NCBI GenBank assembly: GCA_004298155.1
Contig: SCRD01000018.1
Location: forward strand, 1-64,000
DNA: 64,000 bases
Reading direction: 5' to 3'
Origin: Acidobacteriota bacterium
GTDB lineage: Bacteria; Acidobacteriota; Terriglobia; UBA7540
In this document: positions 27,930 through 36,506 of the stretch, in pieces
Layout: each line of letters opens with the position of its first letter
How positions within the stretch are numbered: the stretch's first letter is position 1
Position numbers and translations under genes: made by a program
The notes under the pieces: generated by a model
What the model was told of the DNA's origin: nothing
The model's input: the letters and a program-made list of their open reading frames with translations, nothing else
Database searches by the model: none

Positions 27930-28946
27930 ATGATTGAAGTTGAAAATCTGACGAAGCGGTATGGTCCGACGCTGGCGGTTTCTGATGTCAGCTTCCAGGT
28001 GCAGAAGGGCGAGATCCTCGGCTTCCTGGGCCCAAACGGCGCGGGCAAGACCACTACGATGCGCATCATCACAGGTTTCCTTTCACCCAGCGAGGGCCGC
28101 GTGCGCGTGGCCGGTATTGACGTGGTCGAGTCGCCGCTCGATGCCAAAAGGCACATCGGCTACCTGCCTGAAACTCCGCCTGTTTATACTGACATGACGG
28201 TGAATGAATACCTCGCATTCGTAGGCCGCATCAAGGGCGTCCCACGAGCTGAACTGAGGAAGAGGGTCGGGGAAGTCAGTGAAAAGTGTTCTATTACCGA
28301 CGTACAGGACCGCCAGATCGGGAAGCTTTCCAAGGGTTACCGCCAGCGCGTGGGGCTGGCGCAGGCACTCATTCACAACCCTGACATTTTGATTCTCGAT
28401 GAGCCCACGGCAGGCCTGGATCCCAAGCAAATCATCGAGACCCGCGCACTGATTAAAGGGCTGGCCGGCCAGCATACTGTGATTCTCAGCACGCATATTC
28501 TTCCGGAAGTTTCAAAAACCTGCCAGCGCGTGGTTGTCATCAGCAAGGGATCCGTAGTCGCCATGGGCGCCCCGGATGAGCTTACTGCGCGCCTGCAGGG
28601 ATATGGATCTGTCCTGGTAACCGTGGAAGGGCCGACGCCGGAGATCATGAGCAAGTTGCAGGCGGTGCCTGGCGTGAACCTGGTAGAGCCCGTCGAGGCT
28701 TCAGGCTCCCGAGTCACACTGGAAGTTCATACCGAAAAGAACCAGGAAGTACGGTCGGAGCTCGCACGCGCTATCGTCGAGTCCGGATGGAGTCTGTTTG
28801 AACTGAAGACCAGCGGAATGAGCCTGGAAGATATTTTCCTTAAACTCACAACTCGCGACCTGGGCGAAGAAGCCCCTGCGGCGCACGCCCAGCCTGCCGA
28901 GGTACAAAAACCGCATAAACCCGGAGAAACGGAAGTTCTTAACTGA
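27930..28946 (+). CDS. ABC transporter ATPase, GldA-like
   Basis: First gene of a four-gene unit. The 338-residue protein has Walker A GPNGAGKTTT (residues 34-43), the signature LSKGYRQRVGLAQ, Walker B ILILDEPTAGLDP and the H-loop LSTHILPEV. The last ~100 residues form an accessory domain ending in an Ala/Pro-rich tail (EEAPAAHAQPAEVQ). LSKGY in place of LSGGQ is typical of the GldA/NatA/CcmA-type group. Together with the downstream permease and GldG-like protein it makes an ABC-2 exporter similar to GldAFG, which in Bacteroidota is required for gliding but elsewhere has unknown cargo. Confidence 0.92.
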   Translation: MIEVENLTKRYGPTLAVSDVSFQVQKGEILGFLGPNGAGKTTTMRIITGFLSPSEGRVRVAGIDVVESPLDAKRHIGYLPETPPVYTDMTVNEYLAFVGRIKGVPRAELRKRVGEVSEKCSITDVQDRQIGKLSKGYRQRVGLAQALIHNPDILILDEPTAGLDPKQIIETRALIKGLAGQHTVILSTHILPEVSKTCQRVVVISKGSVVAMGAPDELTARLQGYGSVLVTVEGPTPEIMSKLQAVPGVNLVEPVEASGSRVTLEVHTEKNQEVRSELARAIVESGWSLFELKTSGMSLEDIFLKLTTRDLGEEAPAAHAQPAEVQKPHKPGETEVLN

Positions 28947-29018
28947 CGCCATAGCTTTCAGGCGGCAAATGTCGGTTATGAACTGAAAGGTGTCAACAAT
29001 CCTGAGGGGGAAATTGAA

Positions 29019-29798
29019 ATGCGCAACATTCTGGCAGTGGCAGGCAAGGAACTCCGCGCTTATTTTCATTCACCCATTGCCTATCTGGTGATGGCTGTTT
29101 ACGCGGTGCTCTGTGGGTTCTTCTTCTACAGCTTTGCGGCCACCTACGTGGTGCAGACCTTCCGGATGCAGGCGATGGGAGGGGGAATGGGCATGCCGAA
29201 CATGACCATCAACGACTACGTCATCCGGCCCCTGTTCCAGGGCGTCCTGACGATTGTTCTGTTGCTGGTGATTCCACTGATCACCATGAGGCTTTACGCG
29301 GAAGAAAAACGTTCGGGGACCATTGAACTTCTCCTGACGTCTCCCGTCACCGACTTCCAGATCATCGCAGGAAAATTCCTCGGCGCGCTAACCCTATTTG
29401 CCACCATGATCGTGATTACGTTTGTATACATCAGCGCCTTGTTCATATACGGGAATCCTTCCGCCAAGCCTTTGATAGCGCAGGCCGTAGGACTTTTTCT
29501 GTTTGGCGCTTCGCTGCTGGCCCTGGGCATGTGGATTTCAACATTTACCAAGAATCAGATTATTGCCGCGGTTGTGTCCTTCGCGGCGTTTCTTCTGATC
29601 TACGTTTTGAATTGGGTGACGGCCTATTCAAGCGGGACCATCAGCAAGGTCCTTTCCTACATGGCGATAACCACTCACTTTGACGGCTTCGCCAAGGGTG
29701 TGGTGGACCTGAAGGATCTTGTTTATTACTTATCGGTAATTGTACTCGGCGTGTTCCTCACGGCTCGATCGGTTGAAGCTTTCAAGGGGAGGGTCTGA
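29019..29798 (+). CDS. ABC-2 permease, GldF-like
   Basis: The 259-residue membrane protein begins NILAVAGKELRAYFHSPIAYLVMAVYAVLCGFFF, the usual GldF/NosY start. It has six membrane segments and the conserved RLYAEEKRSGTIELLLTSPVTDFQIIAGKF block that couples to the ATPase. GAGGGGG lies 7 nt before the ATG. It follows the ATPase gene after 72 bp and precedes the GldG-like gene by 2 bp. It forms the membrane channel of the exporter; cargo unknown. Confidence 0.92.
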   Translation: MRNILAVAGKELRAYFHSPIAYLVMAVYAVLCGFFFYSFAATYVVQTFRMQAMGGGMGMPNMTINDYVIRPLFQGVLTIVLLLVIPLITMRLYAEEKRSGTIELLLTSPVTDFQIIAGKFLGALTLFATMIVITFVYISALFIYGNPSAKPLIAQAVGLFLFGASLLALGMWISTFTKNQIIAAVVSFAAFLLIYVLNWVTAYSSGTISKVLSYMAITTHFDGFAKGVVDLKDLVYYLSVIVLGVFLTARSVEAFKGRV

Positions 29799-29800
29799 CG

Positions 29801-31180
29801 ATGGCGGGAAAAGAGCGAGCGAAAGGAGGGGGCAGCCAGCGGGTTCTGCAGGGCGCAAATCTGGCCCTTTACACGCTGATTGGAATCGCAATCATTGTCC
29901 TGGTCAACTGGTTTGTGAACAATCACGATAAGAGCTGGGACTTGACTCCCAACAAGGAATACAGCCTGTCGCCTCAGACCAGTAAAATCCTGAAAGGCTT
30001 GAAGCAGGACGTCGCCATCTATGCTTTTGACCGAAAAGACGCTTTCTCCAAACGCCGCGATCTGCTCGGAGAATATGAGAGCGGCTCGAACCACGTGGCC
30101 GTGCATTACGTTGATCCTGATCGCGACCCTGCCCTGGCCAAGCAGTACGGCATCCAAAGTTACGGCACCATCGAGGTAGTCTCAGGCGCCCGGCACTTCC
30201 AGGCACAGAACACTGACGAAGAAGGTGTGACCAATGCCCTGATCCGGGTTCTGATGGGAGAGAAGACCATCTATTTCATGGACGGCCATGGCGAGCGGAG
30301 CATCGATGACACTGGCCGTGACGGGTTCCAGAACCTGAAGAATGAACTGGGCAATGAAAGCTATGAAGTCAAGACGCTGATGCTGCTGCAGAAAAACGAG
30401 ATACCGGCGAATTGCGAAGTGCTCGTGATTGCGGGACCAAAGCACGATTACCTGGCGCCGGAAATAGACACGATCAGCAAATACATCGAAGGCGGCGGCC
30501 GCGTCCTGTTCATGCTGGACCCGGGCGTCAAGTTGCCAAATCTGAGCAAAATGCTTAACGGCTGGGGTGTGACGCTACGGGACGACCTGGTGGTGGATTT
30601 GAACCCCGTGGCCAGGCTGTTCGGGACGACTCCCGTCATGCCGTTGATCATCAAGTACGGATCGAACACCATCGTCGAGCCGCTCCAGCGGACGGCGACC
30701 CTGTTCCCGCTTTCCCGGTCGATTGAAATTGGCAAGGATGCCAAGGGCACGCCGCCTGAAATGCTCTGCCAGACATCAGATGACAGTTTTGGCGTGGCAG
30801 GTTTCAACCCCAGCATGCAGCAAATTTCCTCACGCCCCCGGCCGGGAGACGTTAAAGGACCGCTCACGGTTGCCGTGGCGGACACTATCGGCGGACAGGA
30901 CGGCAAAAAGAGTGAGGGCAGGCTGGTTGTAACGGGAACATCCCTGCTGGGAGCCAACGCCTATCTCGGGTTCCAGGGAAACAAAGACCTGGTAATGAAC
31001 ATGGTCAACTGGCTCTCCGCAGAGGAGAGCCTGATTTCAATCCGGCCCAAGACGCAGGACCAGCAGGCGCTGAACATGACCCAGCGGCAAATGGGACAAC
31101 TTCTCTATCTGGGTGTATTTGGCCTGCCGTTGATTATTATTCTGGCGGGCGCGGGAGTTTGGTGGCGGCGTCGGCGATGA
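29801..31180 (+). CDS. GldG-like auxiliary protein of ABC system
   Basis: A 459-residue protein with one N-terminal membrane segment (LALYTLIGIAIIVLVNWFVN, ~20-40) and one at the C-terminus (LYLGVFGLPLIIILAGAGVWW). The large periplasmic part contains DLTPNKEYSLSPQTSKILKGL and a GATase-like ABC_transp_aux region (IYFMDGHGERSIDD ... CEVLVIAGPKHDY ... GGRVLFMLDPG), the hallmark of GldG/ABC_transp_aux proteins. It starts 2 bp after the permease stop with GGAGGG upstream, and its end overlaps the next gene by ATGA, which indicates tight co-translation. Confidence 0.92.
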   Translation: MAGKERAKGGGSQRVLQGANLALYTLIGIAIIVLVNWFVNNHDKSWDLTPNKEYSLSPQTSKILKGLKQDVAIYAFDRKDAFSKRRDLLGEYESGSNHVAVHYVDPDRDPALAKQYGIQSYGTIEVVSGARHFQAQNTDEEGVTNALIRVLMGEKTIYFMDGHGERSIDDTGRDGFQNLKNELGNESYEVKTLMLLQKNEIPANCEVLVIAGPKHDYLAPEIDTISKYIEGGGRVLFMLDPGVKLPNLSKMLNGWGVTLRDDLVVDLNPVARLFGTTPVMPLIIKYGSNTIVEPLQRTATLFPLSRSIEIGKDAKGTPPEMLCQTSDDSFGVAGFNPSMQQISSRPRPGDVKGPLTVAVADTIGGQDGKKSEGRLVVTGTSLLGANAYLGFQGNKDLVMNMVNWLSAEESLISIRPKTQDQQALNMTQRQMGQLLYLGVFGLPLIIILAGAGVWWRRRR

Positions 31181-32520
31181 ACAAGAAATACCTACAGACC
31201 TTAATCGCATTGGCAGTCCTGGCAATTCTTTGGGGCGCATTTACCTACTTCGGACGCAAGAAGCCCGCGACGGGCTCCGAGGCAAAGAGCGTCGAATCAA
31301 AAAAGATCCTTCCGCTGAATAACAACCAGATTGTCGCCTTTACGGTAACATCGACAGGCGACAAGCCCGTTACATGCGCTCATGAAGGGAACACCTGGCA
31401 GATTACTGATCCGGCGAGACTGGCGGCAGATTCTTCAACCATTAGCAGCTTCCTTACCAGCCTCACCAGCGCCGTGCCGGATGATGTGATCAGCGAAAAG
31501 CCCGACAGCCTGAAAGAATTCGGCCTCGACCCCGCCGCGACCACGATCGAAGTCAAAACGAATGCCAGCCCGCAGGAATTTACCCTGCGCCTTGGAAGCT
31601 CCACCCCTACGAACAACGGCATCTATGCGCAGGTTGCCGGCCAGGGTCGCGTGTTCACCCTCGCCAGCTATTTGAAGGATTCGCTGGAGAAGAAGCTGTT
31701 CGACTTCCGCAACAAGAAAGTAGTGACGCTCGACCGTGACAGCATCCGCCGGGTAGACGTTTCATCGAAGAAGGACAGTTACCAGCTTGTGAAGAACGCC
31801 GACGGCATTTGGGACCTGACGTTGCCGCCTCCCGTGCGTGCAGACCACTTTTCCGTCGAAAGCCTGGTGGATGAGCTTGGCAACGCCTCCATGCAGGGCA
31901 TCGTTGCCGAAAACAAGAAAGATCTTGGCCGTTATGGCTTCTCGAACCCTACCATGACCATTCACCTCACCAGTGACACGGGTGGAGAGACGCTGGTGCT
32001 GGGCAAGAAAGAAGGCGCCAATTATTACGCCATGAATTCAGCTTTGGGCACGGTCTTCACGCTGGGCTCGGACTTCCTCTCGCAGTTCCAGAAGCAGCCT
32101 TCAGACCTCCGCTCCAAAGACCTGTTTACCTTTTCCACCTACGAGGTGAACCAGATCACACTCCAGGGCCCCAAAGGGCGGCGCGTGTTTATGCATCACA
32201 AGAACGACAAGTGGGAGCAAACTGAGCCGGCCAGCATGGAGATTTCTGTCGACAAGATGCAGACCCTGCTGCAGGACCTCCGTGACCTGAGCGCGCAATC
32301 GTTTCCGAAGAAGGACCCTACTGATTTGGCTGCGTACGGGCTGACGAAACCGGAGTACACCGTTCAGGTTCAGTATGGCGACGATAAAAAGACCCAGGCT
32401 GTACAAATCTCCCAGGTGGGCAATAACGTTTACGCACGCCAGGTCACGGACCTGGTGCCGGCAGAGCTTCCTAAAGATACCGTCACGAAATTTCAAAAAG
32501 ACCTCGACGCGCTCAAGTAG
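31177..32520 (+). CDS. DUF4340-domain protein of the ABC operon
   Basis: The 447-residue protein has one N-terminal membrane segment (TLIALAVLAILWGAFTYFG) and a long periplasmic beta-rich region built of repeated units such as FGLDPAATTIEVKTNASPQE, YGFSNPTMTIHLTSD and YGLTKPEYTVQVQYG. These repeats are the DUF4340 pattern. DUF4340 proteins usually follow GldG-like genes, as here. The ATG at 31177 overlaps the upstream stop by 4 bp (ATGA). It probably forms an external part of the exporter or binds its cargo. Confidence 0.9.
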   Translation: MNKKYLQTLIALAVLAILWGAFTYFGRKKPATGSEAKSVESKKILPLNNNQIVAFTVTSTGDKPVTCAHEGNTWQITDPARLAADSSTISSFLTSLTSAVPDDVISEKPDSLKEFGLDPAATTIEVKTNASPQEFTLRLGSSTPTNNGIYAQVAGQGRVFTLASYLKDSLEKKLFDFRNKKVVTLDRDSIRRVDVSSKKDSYQLVKNADGIWDLTLPPPVRADHFSVESLVDELGNASMQGIVAENKKDLGRYGFSNPTMTIHLTSDTGGETLVLGKKEGANYYAMNSALGTVFTLGSDFLSQFQKQPSDLRSKDLFTFSTYEVNQITLQGPKGRRVFMHHKNDKWEQTEPASMEISVDKMQTLLQDLRDLSAQSFPKKDPTDLAAYGLTKPEYTVQVQYGDDKKTQAVQISQVGNNVYARQVTDLVPAELPKDTVTKFQKDLDALK

Positions 32521-32653
32521 CATTTCGTGTCATCTCTTGATATCCTTCCCTGTTTCATGCAGAGCTTTTGCATGGGTGTATCTCCGCCCGAGCGCGGCTG
32601 TGCGCCGGTTCGTGCGCACAATCTGAAAATCTGAAAGGTAACCGGGTTCCCCT

Positions 32654-33946
32654 ATGCGGATCGCGAAGATCGAAACTGCGGTAGTGGAAGCAAACTACGA
32701 CTGGACGATTGTGAAGGTCTCGACGGACAAGTCCATCACGGGATGGGGGGAGGCTTTCTTCGCTCCCGGGCTGACGGGCGTGATCCGCGAATTCAACGAA
32801 TTTCTGCCCGGCGAAGACCCGCGCGACGTGGACCGCCTGACGCGCCTGATGCGCACGGCCATGGGAGCGACGGGGACTGCCGGCATGGGCTTCCACGCCA
32901 TCAGCGGGGTGGAGACGGCCCTGTGGGACATTATGGGCAAGGCTTCGGGTCTGCCGGTCTATCAGTTCCTTGGCGGTAAATACCGCGACCGCGTTCGCAT
33001 CTATGCCGACTGCCATGCGGGCAAAGGGCTTTCCAGCCTGTCGCCCGTGCTGCTGCCGCGCACTCCCGGCTGGGCGCAGAAGCCGGGCAGGTCCAAACGT
33101 GAGCGGAGTGAGCTGAGCCCGAAGTACCACGGCGGGCAAAAGTCTGAGGCGCGTCAGATTCGCGCCGGGGACTTCGCCCGGCACGCCGCATCCATGAAGC
33201 GGCGCGGCTTTACGGCTTTGAAGTTCGATGTGGACGTTCCAAGCGAATTCTCTCTGGACGATTACAACCGCTCGTTGACGCGCAAGGAAATCAACCTGAT
33301 GGCGGGCCTGGTGGGCTCGCTTCGCAAGGCGATCGGTCCCGAAGTCGATCTCGCCATCGACTGCCATTGGAACTACGGAGTGAATGACGCCATCAAGCTG
33401 GCGCGCGCCTGCGAAGCGTTTGACCTGCTGTGGCTCGAGGACCCTGTCCCGCCTGAAAACACCGACGCCGTGCGCCGTGTGACAGAAGCCACTTCTACAC
33501 CTATCGCAACTGGCGAAAACCATTACCAGCGCCACCAGTTCCGCGAGCTTCTGGAGCGCGGCGCGGTGGACATTCTGGCGCCAGACTACCAGAAAGTGGG
33601 TGGGCTGCTTGAAGGGCGCCGCATCGCGGACATGGCGGAAGTCCATTACGTCGCCGTTGCTCCGCACAACATCTCAAGCCCCATCGGCACCATGGCGTCG
33701 GCCCATCTGTGCGCTGCCACGCCGAACTTCCTGGCCCTCGAATGGCATGCTGAATCCGTTCCGTTTTTTGACGAGCTGATCAAGGGTCGCAAAAAACCGC
33801 TGATCGAAAAAGGCTACGTCGAAGTGACTGAGAAACCCGGCCTCGGCATCGAACTCGATGAGCGGGTGGCCTTCAAATACCGCAAAGCCGGCGAGCCCTT
33901 CTTCGACCAGCCGCCGCGAACTCAGGGATTAGGAAACAGGGATTAG
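32654..33946 (+). CDS. Mandelate racemase/muconate lactonizing family enzyme
   Basis: A 430-residue enolase-superfamily enzyme, probably a sugar-acid dehydratase. The catalytic lysine is in TALKFDVD (Lys190), metal ligands are Asp236 (AIDCHWNY), Glu262 (WLEDPVPPE) and Glu288 (ATGENHY), and the C-terminal base is His338 (VAPHN). The Asp-x-His arrangement is like that of gluconate/galactonate dehydratases. A Lys/Arg-rich loop (residues ~128-170) between the capping and barrel domains is longer than in mandelate racemase. The last residues (RTQGLGNRD) are likely unconserved. It follows the Gld-like operon after 130 bp and is probably separate. Substrate not assigned. Confidence 0.9.
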   Translation: MRIAKIETAVVEANYDWTIVKVSTDKSITGWGEAFFAPGLTGVIREFNEFLPGEDPRDVDRLTRLMRTAMGATGTAGMGFHAISGVETALWDIMGKASGLPVYQFLGGKYRDRVRIYADCHAGKGLSSLSPVLLPRTPGWAQKPGRSKRERSELSPKYHGGQKSEARQIRAGDFARHAASMKRRGFTALKFDVDVPSEFSLDDYNRSLTRKEINLMAGLVGSLRKAIGPEVDLAIDCHWNYGVNDAIKLARACEAFDLLWLEDPVPPENTDAVRRVTEATSTPIATGENHYQRHQFRELLERGAVDILAPDYQKVGGLLEGRRIADMAEVHYVAVAPHNISSPIGTMASAHLCAATPNFLALEWHAESVPFFDELIKGRKKPLIEKGYVEVTEKPGLGIELDERVAFKYRKAGEPFFDQPPRTQGLGNRD

Positions 33947-34047
33947 TGGCGGCAGTGTTCATCGCAACGCTGTTATGCCGTGGATTCCTCGGCTCCGGAT
34001 CTGCAAAAGGCCTACGACACAAACCCGACGTCGTGGCTAACTGCTTC

Positions 34048-34740
34048 CTATCCCGCCTTTGTGTCCGCGTCGGCTTGCATGTCCTCTACCACCTCAAATG
34101 AGTTAGACGAGAGCATTGCCTCCACTATCCTGATCGGCGGTGAATACCCGGTTACCGCCGCTTTGATCTCGCCCTTGGGGACGGTGCAGCGAGAGCCAGC
34201 AATGACGATGTTCGGATGAATCTCCTTACCGAAGTCATAAAAGTAGAAGTTGCAGTCTCGTTTTTCAAGGCTGACAAAAACCCGTATCTCATCTTCGTAG
34301 TCCCAGGCTCTGAATTTCGTCAGAAGCAGGTTTTCGGTGACCTTCTGTGCTGCTCGGAATTCCTGGTCTGATTCCTTTAGGTCTCGACCGCGGCGGACGG
34401 CGTCGAGCAGCGCATCAGAGTTGAGCGTAAGCGGTGAGTCCGCGTAGCACGGCTGATGAGCCTCAACGGTGTCGCCTGTCTCGAAACCAAGACAGATGCC
34501 CCTGTGCCTGTCCGCGTAGTGGCTCCAGAGGACCGGGTTGCTCCAGTTTCGGCTGAAGCACAGAACTCCATAGTGAGAAGCAGAATGCGCGGTTAGCAGA
34601 CGCTGGACGTAAGTGTTGGAATGTGCGGCACCTTTTAGCTCGAATGGATCGTTCATATCGTCGAACGTTGAGATTTTTAACCTGCGTTTGCGCAAATCGT
34701 CCAAAGCAAATCCGGCTGGCAGAAACTTGTAAACTTGCAT
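34048..34740 (-). CDS. DUF2971-domain protein
   Basis: A 230-residue protein with the DUF2971 pattern: a start MQVYKFLPAGFALDDLRKRRLKIST, then DDMNDPFELKG, CFSRNWSNPVLWSHYADRHRGICLGFE, and TKFRAWDYEDEIRVFV. These conserved blocks (NDPFE, WSHYxxxHxGxCxGF, W.YE.E.R) define the family. DUF2971 has no agreed biochemical role; it turns up in many genomes, often near mobile or defence genes. It is the last of three minus-strand genes, 24 bp after the one before. The ATG at 34740 is chosen because GGGGA stands 6 nt upstream, 18 nt inside a longer frame. Confidence 0.88.
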   Translation of the reverse strand: MQVYKFLPAGFALDDLRKRRLKISTFDDMNDPFELKGAAHSNTYVQRLLTAHSASHYGVLCFSRNWSNPVLWSHYADRHRGICLGFETGDTVEAHQPCYADSPLTLNSDALLDAVRRGRDLKESDQEFRAAQKVTENLLLTKFRAWDYEDEIRVFVSLEKRDCNFYFYDFGKEIHPNIVIAGSRCTVPKGEIKAAVTGYSPPIRIVEAMLSSNSFEVVEDMQADADTKAG

Positions 34741-34764
34741 GTAAATCCCCAAGAACATCCGGGC

Positions 34765-35586
34765 TCAATGCCACCAGTGGATCAGTGAAAGGAGGGCGAT
34801 CACCACCAGAGCGACCAGGAGATAGCTGACGTTTCGCAGTTTTTGTTCAAGTCTCGCAACGGCGGAAATGGACCCCCATCTCCACCTCCCATCGGGGTAA
34901 AAATACAACGGCGGTTCATCGGGGCGGAACACCATGAGTTGGCCGGTTCTCGTCTCAGTGTAAAACTTCCGGTACCAGTAGCTTAACCACGCCTCGAACT
35001 TGGCATTTTCTCGAATGGAAAAAGGATCATCCTCGTCGGGGGCCGAAAAGATCGAGGGATCGAATCCACTGTGTCGAGAATCGGAAAACCGGACCGCCTC
35101 CTGTACGATTCTGTCATCGCGCACGACAAAGAAGTCGTATTTGTCGGCCGGATCGTGCGTTGATGAGTCGCTGTCATAGAAAAATAGCGACGCCTCGAAC
35201 GGGTTTACGCTCGCTTTACCGAGGCGAAGTAACGCCTCCAGTAATTCTACGCTAAAGCCAGATCCGCAAAACCGCTCCTGACCCGAAGGGGATTCTACGG
35301 TAAGGACGTATTCTCGGCCGCGACCAAATGTCGACTTAATCTTGCCAATCGGCTTTCCGACTTGAATGGGCTGGTCATGCTCGTCGCGGCCCCAGTTAAA
35401 CAGTTTGAAGGCCTCGCCTATGGATGTCGGCGTGCGTATCTCAGCCTCAACCTCACCCGAGGAATCCTTTACAAGCCTTTCGATGGGCAGTTCCCACGCC
35501 CGGCTGAGGCTATAAGCGGTTGGATGGAATCCGTCCCACTCTTGTCCGCTCGACCACGTTTTCTTTCTCGATGTTTTGCGTGTCAT
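34765..35586 (-). CDS. C-terminally membrane-anchored protein, unknown
   Basis: A 273-residue protein with a basic N-terminus (TRKTSRKKTW), a central alpha/beta region, an acidic segment (SAPDEDDPFSIRENAKFEAWLSYWYRKFYTETRTGQ), and a C-terminal single membrane segment (VSYLLVALVVIALLSLIHW). The tail anchor means most of it is cytoplasmic. FYPDGRWRWGS precedes the anchor. I recognise no family. It is the middle gene of the three-gene unit, 25 bp after the first and 24 bp before the DUF2971 gene, so the three are likely expressed together. Confidence 0.75.
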   Translation of the reverse strand: MTRKTSRKKTWSSGQEWDGFHPTAYSLSRAWELPIERLVKDSSGEVEAEIRTPTSIGEAFKLFNWGRDEHDQPIQVGKPIGKIKSTFGRGREYVLTVESPSGQERFCGSGFSVELLEALLRLGKASVNPFEASLFFYDSDSSTHDPADKYDFFVVRDDRIVQEAVRFSDSRHSGFDPSIFSAPDEDDPFSIRENAKFEAWLSYWYRKFYTETRTGQLMVFRPDEPPLYFYPDGRWRWGSISAVARLEQKLRNVSYLLVALVVIALLSLIHWWH

Positions 35587-35611
35587 GACGTGTCCTCGCC
35601 GGATCGCTTGC

Positions 35612-35986
35612 TCAGAGGCTCGTCCCGCTTGGGCCGGAGCCTCCCGCCACAGTATCGAGGCCAGACGGTCGGCTCAGCGCGTCTTTGCGTGGGGTGATGA
35701 TTTTCCCGCTCTCATCCACCACGGTTGCTGTGAAGTGCGGGTTGGAACCGCACATCCATGTCGGCTGACTAAAATCCTTACGAACCGAGAGAAGGTCGTT
35801 CGAGATAGAGGCTCCCCGCCTCGCCAATGCGCCCACGATTTCGCGATAGCTTAGGCCCTCTTTGGCCGCGAGCACCTGGAGCAAGAGCTGAATGCGGCTC
35901 TCATTGAAGTCTCCTAGACTGGCTGTCTCATCAAAAATGAGCGTCGTGGAGTCGTACCCCCGAATCCGCCAATATCGCTTGTTCAT
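35612..35986 (-). CDS. Small protein of unknown function, first in three-gene unit
   Basis: A 124-residue protein starting NKRYWRIRGYDSTTLIFDET. A helical middle part (RIQLLLQVLAAKEGLSYREIVGALARRGAS) resembles a winged-helix or helix-turn-helix-like fold, followed by DLLSVRKDFSQPTW. The end is Ser/Gly-rich. AGGAG stands 7 nt before the ATG, and a TATAAT box is about 80 bp further upstream. No family recognised. Because it is promoter-proximal and possibly DNA-binding, it could regulate the two genes after it; this is speculation from position and shape. Confidence 0.72.
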   Translation of the reverse strand: MNKRYWRIRGYDSTTLIFDETASLGDFNESRIQLLLQVLAAKEGLSYREIVGALARRGASISNDLLSVRKDFSQPTWMCGSNPHFTATVVDESGKIITPRKDALSRPSGLDTVAGGSGPSGTSL

Positions 35987-36065
35987 TGATCTGCTCCTGT
36001 CGATGCTGGCCTGACAGCGGCCTCAAGCGGGGCCTCTTTTGCCACCGGCAGGACTCGCGGCGCAG

Positions 36066-36094
36066 ATTATACGTGATCCAATGCCGCAATTAAA
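36066..36094 (-). promoter_or_regulatory. Promoter candidate for the 34-36 kb three-gene unit
   Basis: On the minus strand TTTAAT (36094-36089) and a perfect TATAAT (36071-36066) are separated by 17 nt. It would start transcription near 36060 and give a leader of about 75 nt before the ATG at 35986. Confidence 0.5.
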
Positions 36095-36158
36095 TCTCGT
36101 TTCGGTTTAACCGCCGCGGGTGGCGCATTATAGATCGCGGGACGGGCGATCCGTGCGG

Positions 36159-36368
36159 TTATGCGGCCGGTTCGCGGTCGGCGGCAAACGCCAGGCACGC
36201 TTTGATGTCGTCAGAGGTAGGTTCCAGGAAGTCGCGCAGGATTTCCTGCTCCGTCATGCCGGAGGCAAGGTAATCGAGTACATCATAAACGGTGATTCGC
36301 AATCCACGGATGCAGGGCTTGCCCCCGCGCTTGTCAGGCTCGAGCGTGATGATGCTACGGTAGTCCAT
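36159..36368 (-). CDS. DUF433 antitoxin-like protein, orphan
   Basis: A 69-residue protein with the DUF433 pattern: YRSIITLEPDKRGGKPCIRGLRITVYDVLDYLASGMTEQEILRDFL. These proteins have a small helical DNA-binding fold and usually act as VapB-like antitoxins paired with a DUF5615 PIN-like nuclease just downstream, often overlapping. No toxin follows here: the next 170 bp is promoter region for another unit and the next gene is unrelated. It is therefore either a solitary antitoxin relic or a stand-alone regulator. Confidence 0.85.
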   Translation of the reverse strand: MDYRSIITLEPDKRGGKPCIRGLRITVYDVLDYLASGMTEQEILRDFLEPTSDDIKACLAFAADREPAA

Positions 36369-36506
36369 ACGCTTAAGAGTTAGGCGGCTGGCGGCCCAAA
36401 GTCCAGCGGATTCACACTTGGTGTAGTTTACCCGAAATCGTAGCGCCGCCGTCCTGGCGGCAGATGCCGGCGAGACGCCGGCGTTACGGCAGTCGAGCGT
36501 AGCACC

